NCBI RefSeq assembly: GCF_030295325.1
Contig: NZ_AP027059.1
Span: 186,001 to 250,000, forward strand
Source of the DNA: Haliovirga abyssi
Lineage (GTDB): Bacteria; Fusobacteriota; Fusobacteriia; Fusobacteriales; Haliovirgaceae
Direction of reading: 5' to 3'
DNA: 64,000 bases
Part shown: positions 1-8,947 of the stretch, in pieces
Numbering within the stretch: position 1 is the first letter of the stretch
Layout: the number at the start of each line of letters is the position of its first letter
The notes under the pieces: model-generated
Databases searched by the model: none
What the model saw: only the letters and a program-made list of their open reading frames with translations
Told to the model about the DNA's origin: nothing
Program-made: the position numbers and the translations under genes

Positions 1-127
1 AAAAGGTGGGACAGGACTTGGATTAGCGATGGTTAAAAAAATAATTGAAGATCATAAAGGAAATATAAAAATAACAAAAGGGTTAGAAAAAGGAGCAGAA
101 TTTGTAATAGTATTGCCTATAAAATAG
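1..127 (+). CDS. Sensor histidine kinase, C-terminal fragment (gene starts upstream of window)
   Basis: The open frame beginning at base 2 encodes about 41 residues and stops at 125-127. It contains GGTGLGLAMVKK, the G2 box of a GHKL/HATPase_c ATP-binding fold, followed by the usual ending in which 'GxIxI...GxEFVIVLPI' closes the domain. It is therefore the last part of a sensor kinase catalytic domain. Its sensor type and partner regulator lie outside the window. A palindromic element follows at 184, so co-transcription with murD is uncertain. Confidence 0.85.
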   Translation, partial: KGGTGLGLAMVKKIIEDHKGNIKITKGLEKGAEFVIVLPIK

Positions 128-183
128 GGAATGTTATAAAAAAGTTTATTTTTTTACTAGGAGAGTATAAATTTGTTTAGAAA

Positions 184-290
184 ATAAGCTACGCTGTTTC
201 TTTGAAATATGCGATTTTTCAAAGCAAAATTTTTCAGAATCTAAAAATTTAGAAAAACATTTATGTTTTACCAGATGAAGCGTAGCTTAT
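184..290. repeat. 107-bp palindromic repeat element, copy 1
   Basis: The ends are perfect 12-bp inverted repeats, ATAAGCTACGCT at 184-195 and AGCGTAGCTTAT at 279-290. An internal hairpin pairs CTTTGAAA with TTTTCAAAG near 200-224. A closely similar copy lies at 24194-24296 and a right-half copy near 44850-44890. There is no coding potential. It fills most of the 195-bp gap between the kinase tail and murD. The trailing T run could let it act as a terminator, but that is inference. Confidence 0.8.
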
Positions 291-322
291 TTTTTTATTA
301 GAAATTTTTTAAGGAGAAATAA

Positions 323-1639
323 ATGAAAAAAGTATTGGTTTATGGAAATGGAAAAAGTGGAAAAGCAGTAACCAAATTATTAAATAAAAAAAAATATATA
401 GTAGATATTATAGATGATAGAATTGGGTATGATAAAGATGAAATATTAAAAAAAATAGGAAATTATGAATTTATTGTAAAAAGCCCTGGAATATCAAATG
501 AAAATTTACTTATAGATATATTGAATAAAAAAAGAATAAAAATATTAGATGAAACAGAAGTAGCAGCCAAATATATAGATAATTCAAAAATAATAGCAAT
601 AACAGGTACAAATGGAAAGACTACAACAACTACAAAAATAACAGAAATGTTAAATTTTGCAGGATATAAAGCAATTAGTGCTGGGAATATAGGTGTTCCA
701 TTTTCAGAAATTATAGAAAAAGAAAAGGAGTATGATTATATAGTTTTGGAATTAAGTAGCTATCAATTAGAATATATAGATGAGATGAATCCATTTATAG
801 CTATGGTTATAAATTTAACTCCTGATCATATGAATAGATATGAAAGTTTAGAAAGTTATTATAGTACAAAATTTAATATTTTTAAAAATCAAACAAAAGA
901 GGAGCATTCAATAATAAATTTGGATGATGAAAATAGTGGATCTATTTTAAAAAAATTAAATATAGAAAGTGAAATGCTAACAGTTACAAAAGGAGATAGG
1001 TTAACTGAAAAAGCAGATTTATATGTAAAAGATGATCTGTTATTTTATAAAAATGAAAATATTTTAGATATAAATAAACTTACACTAAAAGGAATTCCAA
1101 ATTTAGAAAACACACTATTTATAGTTGGAGTTGCGAAAATAATTGGAATAAAAAACAGTATTATAAAAGAATTTTTGTATAATAATAAAGGGTTAGAGCA
1201 TAGAATGGAAGAATTTTTAAAAATTAAAAATACAGTTTTTATAAATGATTCAAAAGGAACAAATACTGATTCAACAATAAAAGCTTTGCAAGGATATAAA
1301 GAAAGAATAACTTTAATTTGTGGTGGGAAAGATAAAAAATTAGATTTAGTTCCATTGTGTAATGAGATTTTAAGACATACAAAGGAAGTTTATCTAATAG
1401 GTGAAACAAAACAATTATTAGAAAAGATACTAATAAAAATAGGATATGATAAAAATAAAATTTATAATTTAGAAATTTTGGAGAATGTAATAAAAAAATT
1501 AAAGGAAAATTTAGATATAAATAAAAAAAATATAGTAGTTTTTTCTCCTGCAGCTTCTAGTTTTGATCAGTTTAATAGCTTTGAAGAGAGGGGAAAAATT
1601 TTTAAGAAACTTGTTATGGAGAATTTTATGGAGGAATAA
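323..1639 (+). CDS. murD: UDP-N-acetylmuramoyl-L-alanine--D-glutamate ligase
   Basis: MurD adds D-glutamate to UDP-MurNAc-L-Ala in the cytoplasmic part of peptidoglycan synthesis. The 438 residues match the usual family length. The Mur ligase P-loop GTNGKTT lies at about residues 95-101. The central domain carries the ELSSYQLE and NLTPDHMNRY stretches, and the C-terminal domain has NDSKGTN and FSPAASSFDQF, all typical of MurD rather than MurC/E/F. An AAGGAG site sits 7 bases before the ATG. The gene opens the dcw cluster seen here and its stop overlaps the ftsW start by one base. mraY, murE and murF are not in view. Confidence 0.97.
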   Translation: MKKVLVYGNGKSGKAVTKLLNKKKYIVDIIDDRIGYDKDEILKKIGNYEFIVKSPGISNENLLIDILNKKRIKILDETEVAAKYIDNSKIIAITGTNGKTTTTTKITEMLNFAGYKAISAGNIGVPFSEIIEKEKEYDYIVLELSSYQLEYIDEMNPFIAMVINLTPDHMNRYESLESYYSTKFNIFKNQTKEEHSIINLDDENSGSILKKLNIESEMLTVTKGDRLTEKADLYVKDDLLFYKNENILDINKLTLKGIPNLENTLFIVGVAKIIGIKNSIIKEFLYNNKGLEHRMEEFLKIKNTVFINDSKGTNTDSTIKALQGYKERITLICGGKDKKLDLVPLCNEILRHTKEVYLIGETKQLLEKILIKIGYDKNKIYNLEILENVIKKLKENLDINKKNIVVFSPAASSFDQFNSFEERGKIFKKLVMENFMEE

Positions 1640-2733
1640 TGACGAATAATAAAAAACTAATAAGAGGCATATTAATAATAATAATTATACTTGCAGTAAT
1701 TAGTTTTATGTTTATTTATAGTTCAAGTGCATATATTGCAGAAGAAAAAAATTTAGGACAATGGTATTTTGTTAAAAAACAGGCTATATGGTATATGTTA
1801 GGATTTGCTTTGATGATGATATTTAGACATATTGATTACAAAAGATACAAGCACAATCAAATAAAAATATTTTTGATTGGATTTTTTTTACTATTAGCTG
1901 TTTTAATGTTTGGGAAAACTGTAAATGGTTCTAGAAGATGGCTTGCAATTTTTAAATATACGATTCAACCATCAGAGTTTGCAAAAATATTATATATTTT
2001 ATTTTTTGCTTCATTAATAGAAAAGTATAAAATGAAAAAAAGGACAGATCCTGAACTTATTATAGCTGGATTAACAACATTAGGAATTTATGCAGGATTA
2101 ATATTTTTAGAAAAAGATTTAAGTACAACGTTTCATTTGATATTGATATCTGCAATAATGTTTTTTGCGACAGATATTAAAATAAAGTATGTAATAACTG
2201 GATTTTTTGTATCAATATCAGGAGCAGTTTTATCAATAGTATCAAGTAAAAATAGAGCAAGAAGAGTAATAGAGTACTGGGAAGGGATAAAAAAAACAGG
2301 TGTTGGAGGAGGAGGACAAGTAAAGCAATCTATTATTGGAATAGGAAATGGAGGCTTATTTGGAACTGGTTTTGGAAAAGGATTGCAAAAGTATAATTTT
2401 TTACCAGAACAACATACTGATTTTATATTCTCAATTATAGCGGAAGAGTTAGGATTTATATTAACAACAATATTATTGACAATATACTTAGTGTTTATAA
2501 CGATAGGCGGAGTTGCTATTTTTAGGGTGAAAAGTTATTATGGAAAATTTGTGATTTTAGGAATATTTTCAATGATTATTACGCAGGTTCTTTTAAATAT
2601 ATTTGTTGCATTAGGAATTATTCCAGCTACAGGAATTCCATTGCCATTTATAAGTGCAGGTGGAAGTTCAATAGTTGCTCTTTTAATAGGAATGGGAATA
2701 GTTTTTAATATTTTAAGTGAGGGAGAAAATTAA
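1639..2733 (+). CDS. ftsW: Peptidoglycan polymerase, SEDS family (FtsW)
   Basis: This is a multi-pass SEDS glycosyltransferase that polymerises lipid II at the septum with a class B PBP. It shows about ten hydrophobic segments over 364 residues. Family signatures are NGSRRWL (96-102), QPSEFAK (110-116), EKDLST, the QHTDFIFSIIAEELGF loop and GIPLPFISAGGSS near the C-terminus. The ATG overlaps the murD stop by one base and a GGAGGA site precedes it. RodA is the close paralogue, but the position between murD and murG favours FtsW. Confidence 0.93.
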   Translation: MTNNKKLIRGILIIIIILAVISFMFIYSSSAYIAEEKNLGQWYFVKKQAIWYMLGFALMMIFRHIDYKRYKHNQIKIFLIGFFLLLAVLMFGKTVNGSRRWLAIFKYTIQPSEFAKILYILFFASLIEKYKMKKRTDPELIIAGLTTLGIYAGLIFLEKDLSTTFHLILISAIMFFATDIKIKYVITGFFVSISGAVLSIVSSKNRARRVIEYWEGIKKTGVGGGGQVKQSIIGIGNGGLFGTGFGKGLQKYNFLPEQHTDFIFSIIAEELGFILTTILLTIYLVFITIGGVAIFRVKSYYGKFVILGIFSMIITQVLLNIFVALGIIPATGIPLPFISAGGSSIVALLIGMGIVFNILSEGEN

Positions 2734-3797
2734 TGAAAAAGGTTTTAATTGCAGCAGGTGGAACTGGCGGACATATATATCCAGCATTAGCAGTAGCAAA
2801 TGAGCTAAGGAAAAAGGATATTGAAGTTATATTTGTAGGGACGAAGACTCGAATGGAAAAAGATATTATTCCAGCGAATAATTTTAAGTTTGTGGGATTG
2901 GATATAATACCATTTAGAAAATTAAAATCGTTATTTAAAGCGTTAAAAGCGACAATAAAAATAATGAAGATTATAAAAAAAGAAAAAATTGAAAATGTAA
3001 TTGGATTTGGAAATTATATATCAGTTCCAGCGATACTTGCAGGATTAATATATAAAAAAAATATATATTTACATGAGCAAAATGTAAAGATGGGACAAGC
3101 TAATAGATGGTTTTATAGATTTTCTAAAAAAACATTTGTTAGTTTTGATGATACATTTGAAGAGATGCCTTTGAAATATCAAGATAAAGTTATAGTGACT
3201 GGAAATCCTTTGAGAGAAGAATTTTATAATGTGAATAGATTAGAGGAAAGAAAAAGATTAAAAATTAGTGAAAATGAAAAAGTTATATTAATTACAGGTG
3301 GAAGTTTAGGAGCAAAAAGTATAAATGAATTTGTTTTGAAAAATTGGGAAAGATTTTTTAAAGAAAAAGATTTTAGAGTATATTGGGCTACAGGGAAAAT
3401 AAATTTTGATGAAATAAACAATAAAATTACTAAGTTAAAGAACAATGATGTCATTAAGCCATATTTTGAAAATATGCACTCTATTATGGAAGTAGCGGAT
3501 ATTGTGATTAGTAGAGCAGGAGCTAGTATAATTTCTGAATTAATAGAGCTTAGTAAGCCATCTATTTTAATACCATATAATTTTGTGGGGCAATATGAAA
3601 ATGCTAAAATATTAGAAGATATAGGGGCAACCGTTCTTTTTAAAGATGAAGAGATAGATAGTGCAATGGATTATATATTTGAGCTCGGAAATGATAGAAA
3701 AAAATTATTGGAAATATCAAATAATATAAAAAAGTTAAAAAAGGGAAACAGTACAAGAAAAATCGTGGAAGAGTTAGATATATGGAGGAAAATTTAG
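2733..3797 (+). CDS. murG: UDP-GlcNAc--lipid I GlcNAc transferase
   Basis: MurG converts lipid I to lipid II on the inner face of the membrane. The 354-residue GT-B protein has the N-terminal glycine loop GGTGGH at 9-14, the membrane-associating basic stretch near FRKLKSLFKALKAT, GGSLGAKSIN in the linker region, and SRAGASIISEL with the Q-x-x-NA element in the C-terminal donor-binding domain. It overlaps ftsW by one base and abuts murC directly (stop at 3797, next ATG at 3798), indicating translational coupling. Confidence 0.97.
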   Translation: MKKVLIAAGGTGGHIYPALAVANELRKKDIEVIFVGTKTRMEKDIIPANNFKFVGLDIIPFRKLKSLFKALKATIKIMKIIKKEKIENVIGFGNYISVPAILAGLIYKKNIYLHEQNVKMGQANRWFYRFSKKTFVSFDDTFEEMPLKYQDKVIVTGNPLREEFYNVNRLEERKRLKISENEKVILITGGSLGAKSINEFVLKNWERFFKEKDFRVYWATGKINFDEINNKITKLKNNDVIKPYFENMHSIMEVADIVISRAGASIISELIELSKPSILIPYNFVGQYENAKILEDIGATVLFKDEEIDSAMDYIFELGNDRKKLLEISNNIKKLKKGNSTRKIVEELDIWRKI

Positions 3798-5147
3798 ATG
3801 AAAAAAGTTTTTTTTATAGGAATTAGTGGAATTGGAATGAGCGGATTAGCTAAAATAATGCTAAAAAAAGGGTATGAAGTATACGGCTCAGATATAAGCG
3901 AGAAGGATGTAACAAGTGAATTAGTGAAATTAGGAGCTGTAATATATAAAAAACATATAGACTTAAATGCTAAAAAAATGGATTTAGTTGTTTATTCAAC
4001 TGCTATAAAAAAAAGTAATCCAGAATATATATTTGCAAAATTAAATGGAATAAAATTATTAAAAAGAGGAGAGCTTCTAGCTGAGCTATTTAATGAAAAA
4101 AAAGGAATTGCAGTAGCTGGAACTCATGGAAAAACAACTACTAGTTCTATGCTTGGAGTTTCACTATTTGATATTAATCCAACAATTATAGTTGGTGGGA
4201 TAATACCAGAAATAGGAAGTAATTCTAAATTTGGGAAAAGTGAATATATGGTTGTAGAAGCAGATGAAAGCGACAATTCGTTTCTATATTTAAATCCAGA
4301 GTATTCGATAATAACAAATATAGAAGCAGACCATTTAGAGAAACATGGAACTTTTGAAAATATAAAAAAATCATTTTTAAAATTTATGGAGAAAACAAAA
4401 AAAGAAGTTATTGTTTGCAAGGATTGTGAAGTTTTAGATGAATTAGCAAAACAAATTTCAGAAAGAGATGAAGAAAAAAAAATAATAACATATAGTCTTA
4501 AAGATAAAACAGCAAATATATATTGCGAAAATATTTACATAAAAAATGGGATAACACATTATACAGTTATAGAAAATGGAGAAGAAATTGGAGAATTTGA
4601 ATTAAAAATACCTGGAGAACATAATATTTTAAATAGTTTAGGAGTCATATATATAGCTAGGAAATTAAAAATAGAAAAAGAAAAATTAAAAAATAAATTA
4701 AAAAATTTTAAAGGAGCAAAAAGAAGGTTTGATATTTTATATGAAAATAGTGTTAGAATAATTGATGATTATGCACATCACCCAACAGAAATAAAAGCTA
4801 CATTAACTGCAGCAAGAGAGATATATAAAGATAGAATAATAGCAATTTTTCAACCGCATAGATACAGTAGAACGAAATTTTTAATGGATTCTTTTGAAGG
4901 TGCATTTGGAAATGCAGATAAAGTTATTTTGCTTCCAATTTATAGTGCTGGAGAAAAAAATATATATGATATTAATGAAAATATTTTAGCGGATAAAATA
5001 AATAATAATGTAAAAATAATTAGAAATAGAGAAGAGATAACAAAAACAATTTTAGATGATAAAGTTAAAGGAGATACGTATATATTTATGGGTGCAGGAG
5101 ATATATATAAGTTGGCTTATGAAATGAAAGAAATTTTGGAAAGATAA
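3798..5147 (+). CDS. murC: UDP-N-acetylmuramate--L-alanine ligase
   Basis: MurC adds the first L-alanine to UDP-MurNAc. The 449-residue protein has an N-terminal Rossmann-like GISGIGMSGLA motif, the ATP-binding GTHGKTT at about 108-114, the VEADESD motif and the C-terminal DDYAHHPTEI signature, which together separate MurC from MurD/E/F. It starts on the base after the murG stop, and the murB start follows after a 29-base gap. Confidence 0.97.
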   Translation: MKKVFFIGISGIGMSGLAKIMLKKGYEVYGSDISEKDVTSELVKLGAVIYKKHIDLNAKKMDLVVYSTAIKKSNPEYIFAKLNGIKLLKRGELLAELFNEKKGIAVAGTHGKTTTSSMLGVSLFDINPTIIVGGIIPEIGSNSKFGKSEYMVVEADESDNSFLYLNPEYSIITNIEADHLEKHGTFENIKKSFLKFMEKTKKEVIVCKDCEVLDELAKQISERDEEKKIITYSLKDKTANIYCENIYIKNGITHYTVIENGEEIGEFELKIPGEHNILNSLGVIYIARKLKIEKEKLKNKLKNFKGAKRRFDILYENSVRIIDDYAHHPTEIKATLTAAREIYKDRIIAIFQPHRYSRTKFLMDSFEGAFGNADKVILLPIYSAGEKNIYDINENILADKINNNVKIIRNREEITKTILDDKVKGDTYIFMGAGDIYKLAYEMKEILER

Positions 5148-5176
5148 AAAAATAAAGAAATATTTTAGGAGATAAA

Positions 5177-6022
5177 ATGCAGATAATAAAAAATGCAAAT
5201 ATAAAAAAATATTCTTATATAAAAATAGGTGGAGAATTAAGAGAGTTAATAATTATAGAAAAAAAAGATGAATTAAAAGAATTAGAAAATATTTTTACCG
5301 GAAATAATTTTATAATTATTGGAAAAGGTTCTAATATACTTTTTTCAGATGAAAAAATAGATAAAACGGCAATATATTTAAAAGGATTAAAAAAGATAAA
5401 AGAAGTTTTTACAAATATAATAAAGGTAGAAAGTGGAGTGTTAGCAAGTGAATTAATAGGTTATATGAGAGAACATAATTTTTCTGGAATAGAAGAATTA
5501 GCAGGAATACCTGGAACTATTGGTGGAATGTTAGTTATGAATGCAGGAGCTAATGGAAAAGAGATATTTGATGTGGTGAAAGAAGTAGAACTGTTTGACA
5601 CTTTAAATATGAAATTTATAAATTTAAAAAAAGAAGATATAGATTTTGGATATAGATATACAAATTTATTAAATGACAAAATAATAACTTCTGTAAAAAT
5701 AAAATTAGAAAAAGGATTTAAAAACAGTGTAGTAGAGAGTGTATTAAAAAAAAGAGCTGAAAAACAGCCATTGGAGTATCCAAATTTAGGCAGTGTATTT
5801 AAAAATCCAGATAAAGATTATGCAGGAAGATTAATAGAAGAAGTGGGATTAAAAGGATTTAGAATAGGAGATGTTCAAATTGCTAATAAACATGCCAATT
5901 TTATTGTTAATTTAGGAAATGGAAAATCTAAAGATATGATTTCACTAATAGATATAATAAAATCTAAAATAAAAGATAAATTTAATATAGAATTAAAGGA
6001 AGAGATAAAAAAAATAGATTAA
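5177..6022 (+). CDS. murB: UDP-N-acetylenolpyruvoylglucosamine reductase
   Basis: MurB is the FAD enzyme that reduces enolpyruvyl-UDP-GlcNAc with NADPH to give UDP-MurNAc. FAD-binding motifs GKGSNIL (49-55), PGTIGG (112-117) and MNAGANG (121-127) are visible. GSVFKNP at 205-211 carries the family's catalytic serine (S206). The 281-residue length fits the shorter type without extra insertions. A TTAGGAG site precedes the ATG. It sits between murC and ddl. Confidence 0.96.
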   Translation: MQIIKNANIKKYSYIKIGGELRELIIIEKKDELKELENIFTGNNFIIIGKGSNILFSDEKIDKTAIYLKGLKKIKEVFTNIIKVESGVLASELIGYMREHNFSGIEELAGIPGTIGGMLVMNAGANGKEIFDVVKEVELFDTLNMKFINLKKEDIDFGYRYTNLLNDKIITSVKIKLEKGFKNSVVESVLKKRAEKQPLEYPNLGSVFKNPDKDYAGRLIEEVGLKGFRIGDVQIANKHANFIVNLGNGKSKDMISLIDIIKSKIKDKFNIELKEEIKKID

Positions 6023-6042
6023 AATTAAAGGAGAAAACAGGA

Positions 6043-6912
6043 ATGAGAATAGCAGTTTTAATGGGAGGAATATCAGCAGAAAGAGAAATTTCATTAAAAA
6101 CAGGAAGAGCTGTATTAAAAAAATTATTGGAATTAGGATATGATGCTTTTGAAGTTAATTTAACAAAAGAAAATATAGTTTCAGAATTAACAAGAGATGA
6201 TTATGATATTGCGTTTATAGCGTTACATGGAGAGTTTGGAGAAGATGGAAGAGTTCAGGCATTTTTAGATATAGTAGGTAAAAAATATACTGGAAGTGGA
6301 TTCATCGCAAGTGCAATTTCAATAGATAAAGAGATTACTAAAAAAATCATAAAAAACATAGGAATATGTATACCTAAAAGCTATATGAATATAGAAGAAG
6401 TTAAAAAATTTCCAGTAATTGTGAAGCCGGCATTTGAAGGTTCAAGTATAGGATTGCATATTTGTAAAAATAGAGATGAATTAGAGAAAGCTGTTAATAA
6501 TTTGAAGTCAAAAAAAATATTAATAGAAGAATTTATAGAAGGAGAAGAACTTACTATTGGAGTGTTAAATAGAGAAGGGTTAGGAGTTGTAAAAATAAAA
6601 CCTAAAAGTGGCGTATATGATTATAAATCTAAATATACTAAAGGCGAAACGGAATTTGAAGTTCCAGCAAAAATAAAAAAAGAAATTTATGATAAAGCAG
6701 TTTTATATTCAGAAATAATTTATAAAGAGTTGGAATTAAAAGGCGCAATAAGAGTAGATATGATTTTGTCAGAAGATAAACTTTATTTTTTAGAGGTAAA
6801 TACTATACCAGGAATGACAGAAACAAGTCTTTTGCCAAAATTAGCTAATTTAAAAGGGTATTCATTTGGAGATTTATTAAAAAAAATTATAGAACCGATT
6901 GCAAAAAACTAA
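6043..6912 (+). CDS. ddl: D-alanine--D-alanine ligase
   Basis: Ddl is the ATP-grasp enzyme that makes the D-Ala-D-Ala dipeptide for MurF. It shows GGISAERE at 8-15, HGEFGEDGRVQ, the ATP-grasp lysine in KPAFEGSSIG, and the C-terminal metal-binding and substrate region NTIPGMTETSLLP. At 289 residues it belongs to the short DdlB-like group. An AAAGGAG site precedes the ATG. ftsQ follows 42 bases downstream of its stop, as in many dcw clusters. Confidence 0.96.
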   Translation: MRIAVLMGGISAEREISLKTGRAVLKKLLELGYDAFEVNLTKENIVSELTRDDYDIAFIALHGEFGEDGRVQAFLDIVGKKYTGSGFIASAISIDKEITKKIIKNIGICIPKSYMNIEEVKKFPVIVKPAFEGSSIGLHICKNRDELEKAVNNLKSKKILIEEFIEGEELTIGVLNREGLGVVKIKPKSGVYDYKSKYTKGETEFEVPAKIKKEIYDKAVLYSEIIYKELELKGAIRVDMILSEDKLYFLEVNTIPGMTETSLLPKLANLKGYSFGDLLKKIIEPIAKN

Positions 6913-6954
6913 AAAAAATGTTATATTATTATGAATGATTGCGGGTGAGTGATA

Positions 6955-7641
6955 TTGGATAAGAAAAAAAAAGCGAGAAAATTTTTTTCTATTTTTTTTC
7001 TAATTGTTTTAATAAGTCTATTTTTTATGGAAAAAAAAATATATGATTTTTTGGAAAAAAGTTATTTTACAGTTACTAATATAAATTTATCCGGAAATAC
7101 TAATTTAACTGTAGACATTATAAAAAAATTAGAAAAGTTAAAAGGAAAAAATATATTCTATATAGATACTAAAAAATTAGAACTTTTTTTTAATAATGAT
7201 ATAAGAGTAGAAAAAATAAAAATAAAAAAAGAGATACCAGATACTATTGATATAGAAATTAAAGAAAGAACTCCATATATATATATTAATTATAATAAAA
7301 AAATATTGATAGCAGATAAAAATTGTAAGATTTATGCAAATTATAACGAATATCAAAATTTTGATTTTATAATTTTGACAATTTCTGATTTGAAATTATT
7401 AAGAAATGGTTATAACATATTAGAATTATTGCCTCAAAATTTAAAAAATATTGTATCAGAAATAATTATAAATGAAAAAGAACCAGAAATTATTTTAAAA
7501 GATGGAACGATTTTTAAGATAGATAAAGATGTAGATAGAGAAAAATATTTAATAGGATTAAAATTATATAAAAAATTAAAATTAGATGGAAAAAATATAA
7601 AATATATCGATTTGAGATTTTCTGATTATATTGTAATGTAG
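6955..7641 (+). CDS. ftsQ: Cell division protein FtsQ/DivIB
   Basis: This single-pass division protein links the early and late divisome. A short basic N-terminus is followed by one hydrophobic segment (about residues 10-24), then a POTRA domain with the FTVTNINLSGN start and the KEIPDTIDIEIKER strand. I chose the TTG at 6955 because GGGTGAG (6943-6949) lies five bases upstream. A GTG at 6949 is in frame but overlaps that site, and an in-frame stop sits just before it. Sequence is poorly conserved, as is normal for FtsQ; position between ddl and ftsA supports the call. Confidence 0.87.
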   Translation: MDKKKKARKFFSIFFLIVLISLFFMEKKIYDFLEKSYFTVTNINLSGNTNLTVDIIKKLEKLKGKNIFYIDTKKLELFFNNDIRVEKIKIKKEIPDTIDIEIKERTPYIYINYNKKILIADKNCKIYANYNEYQNFDFIILTISDLKLLRNGYNILELLPQNLKNIVSEIIINEKEPEIILKDGTIFKIDKDVDREKYLIGLKLYKKLKLDGKNIKYIDLRFSDYIVM

Positions 7642-7653
7642 GAGGGGTGGAAT

Positions 7654-8928
7654 ATGAATAACCAAAATATAGTAGTGTCTATAGATGTGGGAACTACAAA
7701 AATATTTGTAATTGTATCAGAAATAGATAGAGAAACAGAAAAATTTAAAATTCTAGGATATGGTATGAGTGCTTCAAATGGGGGATTAAATAAAGGTAGA
7801 GTAGTAGATATAGATAGAGCTGCAAAAGATATAGAATCGGCAATTAAAGCAGCAGAAATAATGTCATCTGTTCCAATAACAAAAGCGTTTGTTGGAATAG
7901 CGGGAAGACATATTGAATCTCTCGAAAGTTCAGGTATAATAACTTTATCAGAAAATGAACCAAGAGAAATTACAAAAGCAGATAAAAGAAGATTGGAAGA
8001 TATAGCTGAAAATAAGGTTGTCCCAGTGGAAAGGACTGTTATTCATAGAATTGGGTATAATTATAGAATAGATGATTCAGGTATTATAAAAAATCCTATT
8101 GGAATGAGAGGGTGTAAATTAGAAGGAACAGTTCATGTGGTTACAGGAATGATTAATACAATTGATGCATTAATAAAAAGTGTAAATAAATTATCAATTG
8201 AGGTAGAAGATGTGGTGTTAGAACCGTATGCTTCAGGAAAAGCAGTTCTTACTGATACAGAAAAAAGGACAGGAGTTATATTAGTAGATATTGGTGGGGG
8301 GACCACAGATATAGCGGTGTTTAAAAACGAAAAATTAATATATACTTCTGTTTTACCTTTAGGTGGAGAATATTTCACAAGTGATATAGCAACACTTTTA
8401 GGGATAGAAACTAGAGTAGCTGATAATTTAAAAAAAGATTTTAGTATAAATAATGAAGATTATAAAATGGATGAAGTAGTGGAAATACCTAATTATGATA
8501 GATATACTGAAAAAAAAGAAGTAGAAGTAAAACATTTAAAAGAGATAATAGATAGCAGAACAGAAGAAATTTTAGAAAATATAGAGAAAAAAATAGAGGC
8601 TTCAGGAGTAAAACATCAGGTTTATAATGGAATTGTATTTACTGGGGGTTCATCTAAAATAGCAGGATTAAAGGAACGAGCAGAAAAATATTTTGATATG
8701 CCAGTAAGATTTGCAGTTCCAATAAAAAAAGATGGGCTTTCAGATCAAATGTTAAAGCCTGAAGATGCAACAGGAGTTGGATTATTGTTATATGGTGTAG
8801 AAAAGTCATTAGAAGGAAAAGTAATATCTTTGAATGAAGAGGAGCAAGAAGGAAAAAAATCTATGTTTGATGTAATAATTGGAAAATTAAAAAAAGGATT
8901 TGATATATTTTTTAGTGATAGTGAATAA
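7654..8928 (+). CDS. ftsA: Cell division protein FtsA (actin-like)
   Basis: FtsA is the actin-fold ATPase that tethers FtsZ to the membrane. The phosphate-1 loop is in VSIDVGTTKIFVIV near residue 8. The 1C insertion domain follows (ITKAFVGIAGRHIES onward). The second phosphate loop is VDIGGGTTDIAVF, and the adenosine motif is FTGGSSKIAGL. The C-terminus KKGFDIFFSD is the expected amphipathic membrane-targeting helix. Length is 424 residues. An AGGAGGGG site precedes the ATG, and ftsZ follows at 19 bases. Confidence 0.96.
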   Translation: MNNQNIVVSIDVGTTKIFVIVSEIDRETEKFKILGYGMSASNGGLNKGRVVDIDRAAKDIESAIKAAEIMSSVPITKAFVGIAGRHIESLESSGIITLSENEPREITKADKRRLEDIAENKVVPVERTVIHRIGYNYRIDDSGIIKNPIGMRGCKLEGTVHVVTGMINTIDALIKSVNKLSIEVEDVVLEPYASGKAVLTDTEKRTGVILVDIGGGTTDIAVFKNEKLIYTSVLPLGGEYFTSDIATLLGIETRVADNLKKDFSINNEDYKMDEVVEIPNYDRYTEKKEVEVKHLKEIIDSRTEEILENIEKKIEASGVKHQVYNGIVFTGGSSKIAGLKERAEKYFDMPVRFAVPIKKDGLSDQMLKPEDATGVGLLLYGVEKSLEGKVISLNEEEQEGKKSMFDVIIGKLKKGFDIFFSDSE

Positions 8929-8947
8929 GCTTGGAGGAGGGGGAGCA

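Noticed and set aside
8900-8947. Longer start for ftsZ overlapping ftsA
   Set aside because: It would translate through the GGAGGAGG ribosome site and adds residues foreign to FtsZ.
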